64,000 bases of DNA from Limnobacter sp. SAORIC-580 (GCF_013004065.1 NZ_CP053084.1:1178001-1242000), one strand, 5' to 3'; counted from the stretch's first letter, positions 44,806 to 54,526 are shown. Translations and numbers: made by a program. The notes: a model not told the origin generated them from the letters alone.

Positions 44806-45429
44806 ATGGTTAAAACAATGAATGACGCAACAGATTACTGCTCAATCAAAGAGGCCTCTCAAATATTGGGGGTTTCGCCAAAAACGATTCAATTGTGGGT
44901 CGAGAAAGGCAGCCTGCGTGCCTGGAAAACTGCTGGTGGGCATCGGCGTATCATCCGTGAATCGGTGAATGCCTTAATCAAGGCGAGAAATCCTCAATCT
45001 GCATCAAATGCTGGTTCCGGGTTGCCTAACCTGGAGCAAGGCATGCGGGTGTTGATCGTTGAAGATGAGGAAGCGCTTCGCCGGCTCTACGAATTCAATG
45101 TCCGGCAATGGGCCAATTCCATTCAGGTTGAGCTGGCCAAAGATGGTTTTGAGGCATTGCTGCGCATTGGCAAGACCAAACCCGATGTGTTGATCACCGA
45201 TTTGAGCATGCCGGGTATGGATGGCTTCAAGATGCTGCGTCGCCTGAGCGAGCTTGGTGAATTGGGCTCCATGTTGGTCATCGTGATCACCTCCTACGAT
45301 TCAGAGGCGATACAAAACCTGGGCAGTTTGCCCGAAGGCGTTCATGTTTTTGAAAAACCAGCGCCTTTCAAGTCAATCCGGCAGCTGGTTGTGGATGGCG
45401 TGGCGGAAAAACTGGCGCTTTCCAGATAA
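44806..45429 (+). CDS. MerR/excisionase-type HTH plus receiver-domain response regulator
   Basis: A 207-residue transcription regulator with reversed domain order. An N-terminal winged HTH of the MerR/excisionase (HTH_17) type covers about residues 10-62 (CSIKEASQILGVSPKTIQLW, AWKTAGGHRRIIRES). A C-terminal receiver domain (about 78-200) has its acidic pocket in IVEDEEALRRLY, phospho-acceptor Asp132 in ITDLSMPGMDG, and Lys in EKPAPF. The start is ATG 44806; ATG 44818 is also possible, and neither has a good ribosome site. It is divergent from the hybrid kinase and lies between two repeat arrays, suggesting a phosphorelay output that controls itself and the surface-protein operon downstream. 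Confidence 0.87.
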   Translation: MVKTMNDATDYCSIKEASQILGVSPKTIQLWVEKGSLRAWKTAGGHRRIIRESVNALIKARNPQSASNAGSGLPNLEQGMRVLIVEDEEALRRLYEFNVRQWANSIQVELAKDGFEALLRIGKTKPDVLITDLSMPGMDGFKMLRRLSELGELGSMLVIVITSYDSEAIQNLGSLPEGVHVFEKPAPFKSIRQLVVDGVAEKLALSR

Positions 45430-45453
45430 TTCGTGGTCGTTTTTGCTTTTCTG

Positions 45454-45515
45454 AATTGGTAATAAATTACCAATTTAATCCCTATCTCCTTGACTAAATC
45501 GGTAATATCGGTAAT
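45454..45515. promoter_or_regulatory. Operator/promoter region: 22-bp palindrome and two tandem 9-bp repeats before the DUF11 operon
   Basis: A perfect palindrome has arms AATTGGTAAT (45454-45463) and ATTACCAATT (45466-45475) around AA. Further on are two abutting copies of ATCGGTAAT (45498-45506 and 45507-45515). The core GGTAAT matches the array upstream of the regulator. A TTGACT -35-like hexamer lies at 45490-45495, with a weaker TAATCA at 45512-45517. The 9-mers thus lie in the promoter spacer, as MerR-family sites do. The first downstream gene starts at 45596. The palindrome could also act as a weak terminator of the regulator gene. Confidence 0.6.
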
Positions 45516-45595
45516 CATTTCCTTAAGTGTTGATTAAGCACCTGCTCGTCCTCTGTCATTTCAGGGGTGTTTGCAAACATTGAAGGAAAAATACG

Positions 45596-46102
45596 ATGAG
45601 ACCCATCACCACAGCAAGTTTGTTCGCGCTGTTGGCCGTTTTCAGCAGTGTGGTCCACAGTAATGAAGACGTCAAAATTGATCTTCAGGTTCATTTGGTT
45701 CAAATGGACGACAAAGGTCTGGAAGTTTTCAAACCAGCCCAACAAGCCAATCCTGGCGACATTCTTCAGTACAAAGTGATTTGCCGGAATCAGGGCGACA
45801 CCCTGGCTCGCAATGTCATGGCGATCTTGCCTGTTCCCGCACGGGAACTTGTGTTCGTGAAAGACAAAACCGATTTGCAGAATCTTCAAGCCAGTCTGGA
45901 TGGTCGGGTATTCGGTGATTTACCACTGAAGAAAGTTTCCAGGACCCCGGATGGCCGAATCGAGACCGTCGATGCTGATCCCGCCGATTACCGTTTTCTG
46001 CGGTGGGCTGTTGGCGATATTCCCCCACAGAAAAGCGCCACGATGTATGCACGCATGCGTGTAACACCTGGCGATGATTCGATTGCAGGAGGGCAACAAT
46101 GA
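45596..46102 (+). CDS. Small secreted DUF11-like protein
   Basis: A 168-residue exported protein, the first gene of the surface operon. A signal peptide (ASLFALLAVFSSVVHS) ends near residue 22. The rest is one beta-sandwich DUF11-like module (about 45-160) with the typical GDILQYKVICRNQGD core and WAVGDIPPQKSATM ending. No cell-wall or membrane anchor is seen, so it should be periplasmic or part of a surface assembly. It has a GAAGGA ribosome site and overlaps the next gene by ATGA. Function is unknown. Confidence 0.8.
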   Translation: MRPITTASLFALLAVFSSVVHSNEDVKIDLQVHLVQMDDKGLEVFKPAQQANPGDILQYKVICRNQGDTLARNVMAILPVPARELVFVKDKTDLQNLQASLDGRVFGDLPLKKVSRTPDGRIETVDADPADYRFLRWAVGDIPPQKSATMYARMRVTPGDDSIAGGQQ

Positions 46103-48741
46103 GCAACAACAATTCCTCTGGATCCATGCAGAAATTCACGGCCACCGTTGTATGGAGTTTGTGGGTCGCTGCCTTTATCGCTTTCATGCTGGTGTGGCTG
46201 AAAGATGCGCACGCAGCCCCTGTGGCCGGAACGTCGATTGGTAACCAGGCATCAGCAACATACACCGATGGATCACAAACCACGCGTACCGTGACCAGTA
46301 ACACAGTGGTCACGATTGTGCAGCATGTCGCCAGTTTGACCTTGACCGCCGATGGCAACAAAAACGTCACCGCTGGTGGGCAGGTAAGCTTCCCGCACAC
46401 CTTGACCAACACCGGTAACGGGGTTGATCAGTTCAGTTTGGCCACGGTCAACTCGGGCGCTTTCACGTTTGATCAGGTGAAGATTTATGCCGATCTGGAT
46501 GGCGATGGTGTACCCGACAATTCATCCGAGATTTCGAACACAGGCGATCTTGCACCCGGTCAGGCATACAACTTCGTCATCGTGGGGCAGGTTCCCACCA
46601 CAGCCAGTTCAGGTTCAGCCAATGACATCACAGTCACGGCGACCAGCGGGTTTGATTCCACAAAGACGGCTTCGAATACCGATACAACAACCGTGTCCAG
46701 CAATGCTGTGGTGAATGTGACCAAGTCTATTGATGTGGCCAGTGGGTCGGCTGGCAGTGGTCCGTACACTTACACGCTGACTTACAACAACACTGGAAAC
46801 AGTGCTGCGAGCAATTTGGTGATCACGGATGACATTCCGGATGGCATGACGTATGTGCCGGGCAGCGGACGCTGGACCAGCACAGGTGCCACCGTGTTGA
46901 CTGACCTGGATGCGACCGATGACCAGGGCGGCATTGTTTACGATTTCAATGTCACCACAACAGACACGGTAAGGGCAGTGATTGCCGTGGTGCCTGCTGG
47001 TTCCTCTGCCTCAATTTCCTTTCAAGTGAATGTGGATAACGGTCTTGACGCAGGCTCAAACCCAGCCACCTTGAATACGGCTTACTACAGTTACAACGAC
47101 GGCAGTGCAGATGTTGCGCAGAACTTCACGAACTCGGTGCAGTTCCGTGTTGATCAAACCGTGGCAGTAAGCTCGACTGGTGACTCCGTGGCGGCTGCAG
47201 CCCAGGGCAGTACAGTGACTTTCACCAACGTGGTGAGCAATGATGGCAACGGCGAGGACACTTTTGATTTGACCATGATCAATTCATCGTTCCCGGCGGG
47301 CACTGCCTTCGTGCTGTACCAGGCCGACGGCGTTTCTCCTTTGCTGGACAGCGATGGTGACGGTGTGCCCGATACGGGGCCGTTGGGTCAAAATGAAAGT
47401 GTGTCGTACGTGGTCAAGGCGATTTTGCCAAGCGATGCATCCGCTGGTGGCCCCTACACGGTTGAGGCAAAGGCGACTTCGAGTGTGGATGTGGCAGTGT
47501 TTGCAGTGGCCACCGACACCTTAAGCACCATTACCAGCAACAGTGTTGATTTGACCAACGATGTGTCTGGTGCAGGTGCTCCAGGTTTCGGACCCGGTGC
47601 AGAAGCGGTGTCTGTTGACACCAATCCTGTCAACCCCGGAAGTACCACCACATTCACCCTGGCGGTGGCCAATTCAAGCAGTGTTGCAGACAACTTCAAC
47701 CTGCTTGCCAGTACCGATTCGACCTTCTCCACGATTGGATTGCCAGATGGATGGAGCGTTGTGTTTCGTGATGCCAGCGGTGCCGTGATCACGAACACGG
47801 GTGTTGTCAATGGGGGTAGCACCGTCACGGTGACTGCTGAAGTGTCAGTGCCGGCAGATTATGTGCCGGGTACGGAAGACATCTATTTCCGTGCGGTTTC
47901 TCCCAACTCTGGCGCAGGCGACATTGTGCACAATGCTGTGACCGTGAATACCGTTCGCAACGTGGTGTTGGAAAGCAACAATTCCGGGCAGGTTTCGCCA
48001 GGCGGAACGGTGACCTACACGCACACCTTGTCCAACCTGGGCAATGTTACTGAGGGCAACGGCACCACCAGCAGCATCGACTTTGCATTGGTCGACGACA
48101 AAGACGGCTTCTCTTCGATTGTTCATTGGGACATCAACAACAACGGTGTGCTGGATCCATCCGACCCAGTGGTCACCGATGCGTCGCAGTTGACCGGGGG
48201 AAGCAATGGTGCAAGTACAAATCCGGGTCTCGATCCGGGCGAAAGTGCGACGCTGTTCGTGAAGGTTCAAGCGGGCGCAAACGCCACAGCTGGTGCGATG
48301 AATACCAGCAGTTTGAGCGCAACAACCAGCGGCACCATCGATACTCAGGCCGCGCCCACAGCAGCCAGCGTGGACGATGCAACCACCGTGATTGCCGGAA
48401 GTGTGAAATTGGTCAAGAAGCAGGCACTGGATGCGGACTGCAATGGTTTGCCGGACACCGCATTCACCACAGCCGACCTGACCAATGGTGCTGTACCCGA
48501 TGCGTGTATTCGCTACGAGATTACAGCCAGGAACGTGGGTGTTTCTGAAGTGCTTGATCTGGTGGTCAGCGATGCAACACCTGTGCACACCATCTATCAC
48601 GCGGTGTCCCCGGCTGCTGCAAGTGCTGGCACGGTAACGGCCCCCGCTGCCGATGACTCCGGGACCATTCAGGTCACTGCCAACAGTCTGGCTCCGGACC
48701 AGACCCTTGTCTTGACCTTCGGCGTGAAGATCATGCCTTGA
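46099..48741 (+). CDS. Secreted DUF11-repeat surface protein
   Basis: An 880-residue exported protein with a long signal peptide ending AHA/AP at about residue 39. It is built of repeated beta-sandwich modules of DUF11 type (for example YTYTLTYNNTGNSAASNLVI near 220 and VTYTHTLSNLGNVTEG near 650). Asp-rich calcium-type loops (DLDGDGVPDN, DSDGDGVPDTG, DINNNGVLDPSD) recur between modules. The N-terminal module, from GTSIGNQASATYTDGS to LAPGQAYNFVIVG, is also found at the start of the 1902-residue protein. There is no anchor at the C-terminus. It overlaps the preceding gene and is followed by a strong terminator. Probably a surface or envelope structural protein; partner unknown. Confidence 0.82.
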   Translation: MSNNNSSGSMQKFTATVVWSLWVAAFIAFMLVWLKDAHAAPVAGTSIGNQASATYTDGSQTTRTVTSNTVVTIVQHVASLTLTADGNKNVTAGGQVSFPHTLTNTGNGVDQFSLATVNSGAFTFDQVKIYADLDGDGVPDNSSEISNTGDLAPGQAYNFVIVGQVPTTASSGSANDITVTATSGFDSTKTASNTDTTTVSSNAVVNVTKSIDVASGSAGSGPYTYTLTYNNTGNSAASNLVITDDIPDGMTYVPGSGRWTSTGATVLTDLDATDDQGGIVYDFNVTTTDTVRAVIAVVPAGSSASISFQVNVDNGLDAGSNPATLNTAYYSYNDGSADVAQNFTNSVQFRVDQTVAVSSTGDSVAAAAQGSTVTFTNVVSNDGNGEDTFDLTMINSSFPAGTAFVLYQADGVSPLLDSDGDGVPDTGPLGQNESVSYVVKAILPSDASAGGPYTVEAKATSSVDVAVFAVATDTLSTITSNSVDLTNDVSGAGAPGFGPGAEAVSVDTNPVNPGSTTTFTLAVANSSSVADNFNLLASTDSTFSTIGLPDGWSVVFRDASGAVITNTGVVNGGSTVTVTAEVSVPADYVPGTEDIYFRAVSPNSGAGDIVHNAVTVNTVRNVVLESNNSGQVSPGGTVTYTHTLSNLGNVTEGNGTTSSIDFALVDDKDGFSSIVHWDINNNGVLDPSDPVVTDASQLTGGSNGASTNPGLDPGESATLFVKVQAGANATAGAMNTSSLSATTSGTIDTQAAPTAASVDDATTVIAGSVKLVKKQALDADCNGLPDTAFTTADLTNGAVPDACIRYEITARNVGVSEVLDLVVSDATPVHTIYHAVSPAAASAGTVTAPAADDSGTIQVTANSLAPDQTLVLTFGVKIMP

Positions 48742-48751
48742 GTCCCCGTTT

Positions 48752-48788
48752 CCGGCCCCGCCCGGGAGGGTAGCGGGCCGGTTTTTTT
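48752..48788 (+). terminator. Rho-independent terminator inside the DUF11 gene cluster
   Basis: A GC-rich inverted repeat (CCGGCCCCGC at 48752-48761, GCGGGCCGG at 48773-48781, one bulged C) closes a short loop and is followed by T7 at 48782-48788. It sits 10 bp after the 880-residue protein gene and 30 bp before the start of the 1902-residue gene. It may fully or partly separate transcription of the cluster. Confidence 0.85.
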
Positions 48789-48817
48789 CTCAAAACGCTA
48801 AAACGAGGGGATACGAT

Positions 48818-51800
48818 ATGAATCAGTATCTGATGATCCTGCTCGCTTGGTTTTCAATGTTTTCCGCTGCCTCTGCAGTATTTGCAGCATCGACTATCCA
48901 GCCTTTGACGGCTGGTGGCACCGTGCTGAACCAGGCCAGTTTGTATTACGTCGACAACGCAACGGGTTTGCCTTCAAATCTGGCATCCAACGCTGTGCGT
49001 GTCTTCATGCAGCAATACGAAGCCGGCCTTCTGCTGAGCGATCAACGGCAACGCCGAACAGCAGGAAATTCGGTCACGTTAAAGCATCGCCTTGTCAATA
49101 CTGGCAATTCAATCACTGCGTACAACTTGCGTTTGGAGAACCATGCAAACGATCAATTTGATATTGATCCATTGTTGCTGGTGCACGATCTCAACGAAAA
49201 CGGCGAACCTGATTCTGGTGAACCCACCGTAACGTCCATCGAGCTATTGCCTGGGCAGGCTGTTGAGCTGTTGATTTCGGGCGTGGTGCCTGTTGATGCC
49301 AGTGGGCTATCAAAAATTGATGTGGTGGCCTATCGGGGCGACATCGAATTTGCACGCAACACAGACACCGTAGAAGTAACGGCAGGTGCCGTACTGGTTT
49401 TGAGCCTTGAAGCGTCCACCTTGACACCGGCGCCAGGCGAACACGTGGAGCTGGTATTAAACACACAGAACACAGGCAATGCAATTGCCGATGGGATTGA
49501 TTATGAAGTGGACGGTCGCGTTGAATCGGGTCTTCTGATTGTTCAGGAAATCGCACCGAATACGCAGTTTGTGGATGCGGGTGCCAAGGTGGGCCGGGTG
49601 TTGTACAAGACAGGAAATAACTATGATTTTTCTGCCACGCCACCGTCCGATTTAAGCCGAGTCACTGCGGTTGCGTATGTGCTTGAAAGCCTGATGCCCA
49701 CAGCCGATGCTCAGTTCAATCTGACCGTTCAAGCCAATGACAATTCATCGGGTGAGTTGCCTTACCGATCCCAGGCCTACTACAACAATGCCGTGGCAGT
49801 GGACAATTCAATGTCGTCTTCCAACCAGGTGGTTTTGCTGCTTGAGCCCAGCCCACCCGAAATTACTTACTATTCAGACCCTTCGTTTTCTGCGCCTGCC
49901 ACGGCGACTCGTTTGGGCACCCCCTTGTATTTGCAGGCTGATGCAAGTGCATGCAATTCAAACGCCTCGCTTGTTGACGAGGTGGTGATCACCATTCGTT
50001 CAGAATTGTCTGGCGATGAGGAGCAGTTTCTGGGCGTGGAACAGGGTATCAACACTGGGATTTTCCGGATTCCACAAGCCATTGAAACCAGCAACATGCG
50101 GATCAGCAATATGGTGCCCGGCAACGGAGTGGTGGAGACTGGAAAAAATGATCGCCTGATCGCCGCAATCGGTGATTGCGGTGTGGGCGAGGCGTTCACC
50201 AGCGTATTGATCGATCCTGAAGGTGTTGTATTTGACAGCCGCAACAATTTGCCGATTGCCAATGTGCAGGTGGAGTTGATTGATGTTGATGGCCGTGGCA
50301 ACGGTGGCAATCCCGGTGGGCCTGCTGTGGTGTTTCAGGACGATGGCACCACACCAGCACCGAGCCGGGTGATCACGGGTGCAGACGGTAGCTACCGGTT
50401 TCCCCTGGTTCCAGCCAGCACCTATCGTTTGCTGGTTGTACCACCCACCGGCTATGAGTTTTCATCGCGTTTGGCACCTGATGTTTTACCGGCAGGGCGA
50501 AGCATCGACCTGTCAGGTTCCTATGGTGGCAATTTTGCGGTGAATACATTCACAGGTGCAGTCAAGATTGATGTGCCTGTCGACAATGTGAATGCCACAG
50601 GCATTCAGGTCAGGAAATCGGTTGCCCGCAAGATTGTTGAAATTGGGGACATCGTTTCTTATGCCGTTGAGGTGCGCAACATCAGTGGCGAAAAACTATT
50701 CGGTGTGGTGTTGCGGGATCAATTGCCCCCGGGTTTTCAATATCGTGCGGGTTCTGCAATGCGTGATGGTCAACAGATCACGGACCCGGACGGTTCAACA
50801 AGTTCCGTTCTTGCGTTCCCTTTGGGCACACTCGAAAACGATGAATCTGCCACCATCGTTTATGTAACTGCTGTAGGAATAGGGGCTCGAATCGGCACCA
50901 ATGCGACAAACCGTGCACAGGCACAAAGCGCCTCGCCTTTGGCACACACCAGCAATGTAGCAACGGCTTCTGTGCGTGTTGAAGGGGGTGTATTTGATAC
51001 CCACGGTTTTGTGCTTGGAAAGGTTTACGCAGACTGCAATGAAGACGGCTTGCAGCAAGACGGCGAAAGGGGCGTTCCCGGCGTGCGTGTATGGCTGGAA
51101 AACGGCAACTGGGCGACAACTGATCACAATGGGTTGTTCAGTTTTCACGGGGTAACGCCTCAAACCCATGTTGCAAAAGTTGATGCCACCACATTGCCCG
51201 CCGACACCCGAACGCTTGCAATTTCAAACCGGCATGCCGGCGATGGCAACAGCCGTTTTATTGACATGAAAAACGGTGAATTGCATCGCGCGGATTTTGC
51301 ATTGAAAGGTTGCCCCGAGAGCCTTGATCAGGAAATCGACAGACGGGCTCAAAAGATCAAGGTTCAGCCACGGTCTGCGGGGCTTGAGCCGGGGCAGCAG
51401 AAAATTGAAGGCGCACCCGCGCGCACCGCGAAATCGCTGGCTGAATCTGTTGAAACCTTGAACAACAGCCTTGATTTCATTGGCATGGAAAAAACCCAGA
51501 ATGTGGCCACGACCCAAAGCAGTTTTCGCATCAAAGGCCCCATTGGCGCAAACCTTGTGTTGAAGGTCAATGGGCTTGATGTGTCACCCAAAAAATTGGG
51601 CACACGGGTGGAGGTTGCCGGGCGAAACATGGAGGCACGTGAGTACATCGGGATTGAGTTACAGCAAGGCGAAAACCAGGTCGAGTTGCTGGACGTGGAT
51701 GACAATGGTCGGGTCAGGGCGAGAAAGTCCATTCAATTGTTGGCACCGGGTGCCTTGGCTGCCATACACATTGATTCAGCCCAGCCCGCCATGGCAGGGC

Positions 51801-54526
51801 AAGGCCAAACAGCGCTGGTCAAGGTGTCACTTTTTGATGCCGCTGGTATTCCCGTGGTCGCCCGTACACCCTTGAATTTGTCAAGCGATTCAGGCCACTG
51901 GCTGCATCCGGATCTCGATCCGGTGGCAACCGGTCACCAGGTTTTTGTGGAAGGTGGCCATGCCATTTTCAAGCTTCAAAGCCCCGAGCAAACAGGACGG
52001 GCCACAGTTCAGGTCACATCGGGTTTGGTCAAGGCCGAGTCAGAAGTGAGCTTTCTTGCGCAGTTGCGTGAAATGATTGCGGTGGGTCTTCTTGAGGGGG
52101 TGATCAATCTGCGGGATCTGCGCGAAGGCATTCTGAGCACGGGCAATGGCAATGATGGCTTTGAACAGGAAATTCAGCACTTCTCGACACAAGGCAATCA
52201 GGTGGATGCAGGTGCACGCGCTGCGCTTTTTCTGAAAGGAAAAATCAGGGGTGATTACCTGCTGACCATGGCTTACGATTCAGACAAACCCACTCAGGAC
52301 AAGCTTTTCCGGGATATTGATCCTGACCAGTATTACGCGGTGTATGGCGACGATTCAGTGAAAGGTTCCGATGCACAGTCCAACGGTCGCTTGTACCTGC
52401 GTTTGGACAAAAACAAATCCTGGTTTCTGTTGGGCGATTTCAATACCCAAAGCGCTGATCGTCAGGTGGTCAGAAAGTTGTCTGCCTACAACCGTAGTTT
52501 AAACGGTGTTCGTCATCATTATGATGCCGACAATATTCAAATCGATTCATTCGCAAGTCGCGAAACCACCCGCCAGGTGGTGGAGGAAATTCCTGCCAAT
52601 GGTACCTCGGGTCCTTATGCGCTGAAGTTCGACAATCTTGTGGCCAACAGCGAGAAAATCGAGATCGTGACTCGCGACAGCGATCAGCCCGCCGTGGTGA
52701 TACGCAGTGTGCCCATGCAGCGTTTTGTGGATTACACCCTGGAGCCTTTCAGTGGTCGAATCCTGTTTCGTGCGCCGGTGGCCAGCCTTGACGAAAACCT
52801 CAATGAGCAGTTTGTTCGCGTCGCCTATGAAGTTCAGCAAGATGGTGAAGAGTTCTGGGTTGCTGGCGCCGAAGTGCGTGTGGATGTGCGTGAAGATGTG
52901 CAAATCGGTGCGGCCATTGTTGATGATCAGAATCCGCAAGACCCCAACCAGCTGCGCGGTATTTTTGCCCGTTATGAGAACGGCAGCAACAGCATCGTGG
53001 GTGAACTGGCCAGCAGCAACCGACTTGATGTGGGTTCCGGCAACGCTGCGCGTGTTGAGGGGAAAATCAAGGAAGGGCGTTTGCAGGGGCGGTTCCAGGT
53101 GTCGCGTTCAGACCCTGCCTTTTCAAATGCCTCGTCCACGTTAAGCCGTGGAAGAACGGAAGCACGTGGCAAATTCAATTATTCACTTGACGACAAAAAT
53201 CGCCTGATTGTTGATTTGCTGTCGTCAAAGGATGCGCTTACCGGGAGAACCAAGCGTGGCGTGTTTTTCGCTGCGGAGAGAAATTTTGCAAACAATGTGA
53301 AAGTTCAGCTTGGCGTGCGAAGCGAGTCTTTTGATTCGCCCGCACAGGGCGCCCAATCGCGCACAGGCACCCATTACACTGCGAACAGTATTACTGCGCG
53401 TGTTGATGGGCCAGCACCCATTTTCCCCAAGGTGTCCTTGTATGGCGAAGTAGAGCAAGACGTTGGGAACAGCAAAAACAGACTTGTGGCCCTGGGCGGC
53501 GAATATCGTTTGGCTGGCAAGGGTCGCGTATATGGGCGGCATGAGCTTTCTTCGTCACTTGGCGGATCTTTTCAGCCTGACAACGAGGATCGCCGAAATA
53601 CCTCTGTGTTGGGTATTGACTCCGAATACATGAAAAATGGTCAGGCTTTCTCGGAATACAGGGCTCGCCAAGTGTTTTCAGAACGAGAAGTAGAGGCTGC
53701 AATTGGACTTCGCAACAGAATTCCCGTGTCGGAAACCTTGAGTTTCAACACCAGCTTTGAGCGTGTGAAGGCCATCACTTGCAAAACCTGTATTGAATCG
53801 ATTGCAACCACCGGCGCTGTGTCATATAGCCCGAACATCAACACCAAAGCGACTGCTCGTCTTGAGTTGAGAAATGCGACGAATGGCCGTTCGGTGTTGA
53901 GCAGCCAGGGTTTGGCACGCAGGATTTCCGAACAATGGACGATCCTGACACGCAATATTTTTCTCCTGAATCATTCGGGCCAGCAACGCCGCTTGCAGGA
54001 CCGATTCCAGATCGGTCTGGCATTTCGGAATATCAAAACAAATCGGTGGAATGCGCTGGGCCGTTACGAGTTTAAAACCGACAAAACCCTGACGGCAGGC
54101 GCTGTCACGCGGCCCGGTGATTATCGCCGTCTGGTGCATGTATTTTCCACACATGCCAATGTGAAAGTATCCCGCCCACTTGTTGCCACATTTCGTTATG
54201 CCGGCAAGTTCGGAAAAGAACGTTACTCGGGAATTGGACACCGTACCCGCGGGCAACTGGTGTCGGGTCGCATGACTTATGACGTGAACCCGCGCTGGGA
54301 CCTTGGTTTGCAGGGAAGTCTTTTGCTTTCCAACGATTCGTCGGGGCGCCGCACAGCATTGGGTGCTGAAGTGGGTTATCTCTTGCAGGAAAACCAGTGG
54401 GTGTCCGCTGGCTACAACGTGTTCGGTTTCAAAGACCGGGATTTGAGCGGCCAGGATACTTTCTCTCAAGGTTTTTATCTGCGTCTGCGGGTGAAATTTG
54501 ACGAACAGTTGTTCGCCCAGTTTTAA
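48818..54526 (+). CDS. Giant surface protein with DUF11/SdrD-like modules and C-terminal outer-membrane barrel
   Basis: A 1902-residue exported protein. The signal peptide ends FAAS near residue 25. The N-terminal module (GTVLNQASLYYVDNATG to LLPGQAVELLISG, with DLNENGEPDSGE) matches the start of the preceding protein. Central parts include carboxypeptidase/SdrD-B-like modules (FDSRNNLPIANVQVELID and YADCNEDGLQQDGERGVPGV) and a DUF11 module (about 600-720). An Ig-like or invasin-like region (about 960-1080) precedes a long C-terminal half of strand pairs ending QLFAQF, the terminal Phe of outer-membrane barrels. I infer a surface protein anchored by its own barrel. The start has ACGAGGGG 8 bases upstream. 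No enzymatic motif is seen. Confidence 0.82.
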   Translation: MNQYLMILLAWFSMFSAASAVFAASTIQPLTAGGTVLNQASLYYVDNATGLPSNLASNAVRVFMQQYEAGLLLSDQRQRRTAGNSVTLKHRLVNTGNSITAYNLRLENHANDQFDIDPLLLVHDLNENGEPDSGEPTVTSIELLPGQAVELLISGVVPVDASGLSKIDVVAYRGDIEFARNTDTVEVTAGAVLVLSLEASTLTPAPGEHVELVLNTQNTGNAIADGIDYEVDGRVESGLLIVQEIAPNTQFVDAGAKVGRVLYKTGNNYDFSATPPSDLSRVTAVAYVLESLMPTADAQFNLTVQANDNSSGELPYRSQAYYNNAVAVDNSMSSSNQVVLLLEPSPPEITYYSDPSFSAPATATRLGTPLYLQADASACNSNASLVDEVVITIRSELSGDEEQFLGVEQGINTGIFRIPQAIETSNMRISNMVPGNGVVETGKNDRLIAAIGDCGVGEAFTSVLIDPEGVVFDSRNNLPIANVQVELIDVDGRGNGGNPGGPAVVFQDDGTTPAPSRVITGADGSYRFPLVPASTYRLLVVPPTGYEFSSRLAPDVLPAGRSIDLSGSYGGNFAVNTFTGAVKIDVPVDNVNATGIQVRKSVARKIVEIGDIVSYAVEVRNISGEKLFGVVLRDQLPPGFQYRAGSAMRDGQQITDPDGSTSSVLAFPLGTLENDESATIVYVTAVGIGARIGTNATNRAQAQSASPLAHTSNVATASVRVEGGVFDTHGFVLGKVYADCNEDGLQQDGERGVPGVRVWLENGNWATTDHNGLFSFHGVTPQTHVAKVDATTLPADTRTLAISNRHAGDGNSRFIDMKNGELHRADFALKGCPESLDQEIDRRAQKIKVQPRSAGLEPGQQKIEGAPARTAKSLAESVETLNNSLDFIGMEKTQNVATTQSSFRIKGPIGANLVLKVNGLDVSPKKLGTRVEVAGRNMEAREYIGIELQQGENQVELLDVDDNGRVRARKSIQLLAPGALAAIHIDSAQPAMAGQGQTALVKVSLFDAAGIPVVARTPLNLSSDSGHWLHPDLDPVATGHQVFVEGGHAIFKLQSPEQTGRATVQVTSGLVKAESEVSFLAQLREMIAVGLLEGVINLRDLREGILSTGNGNDGFEQEIQHFSTQGNQVDAGARAALFLKGKIRGDYLLTMAYDSDKPTQDKLFRDIDPDQYYAVYGDDSVKGSDAQSNGRLYLRLDKNKSWFLLGDFNTQSADRQVVRKLSAYNRSLNGVRHHYDADNIQIDSFASRETTRQVVEEIPANGTSGPYALKFDNLVANSEKIEIVTRDSDQPAVVIRSVPMQRFVDYTLEPFSGRILFRAPVASLDENLNEQFVRVAYEVQQDGEEFWVAGAEVRVDVREDVQIGAAIVDDQNPQDPNQLRGIFARYENGSNSIVGELASSNRLDVGSGNAARVEGKIKEGRLQGRFQVSRSDPAFSNASSTLSRGRTEARGKFNYSLDDKNRLIVDLLSSKDALTGRTKRGVFFAAERNFANNVKVQLGVRSESFDSPAQGAQSRTGTHYTANSITARVDGPAPIFPKVSLYGEVEQDVGNSKNRLVALGGEYRLAGKGRVYGRHELSSSLGGSFQPDNEDRRNTSVLGIDSEYMKNGQAFSEYRARQVFSEREVEAAIGLRNRIPVSETLSFNTSFERVKAITCKTCIESIATTGAVSYSPNINTKATARLELRNATNGRSVLSSQGLARRISEQWTILTRNIFLLNHSGQQRRLQDRFQIGLAFRNIKTNRWNALGRYEFKTDKTLTAGAVTRPGDYRRLVHVFSTHANVKVSRPLVATFRYAGKFGKERYSGIGHRTRGQLVSGRMTYDVNPRWDLGLQGSLLLSNDSSGRRTALGAEVGYLLQENQWVSAGYNVFGFKDRDLSGQDTFSQGFYLRLRVKFDEQLFAQF

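Noticed and set aside
44751-45515. CRISPR-like array or plasmid-type replication iterons
   Set aside because: The units are only 9 bp with no spacers, and no Cas or Rep gene is near; regulator binding sites are the simpler reading.
47845-48600. Minus-strand open frame of 251 codons, rich in Cys and His
   Set aside because: It is the reverse of the repetitive DUF11 gene; the composition follows from the GC pattern of the sense strand.
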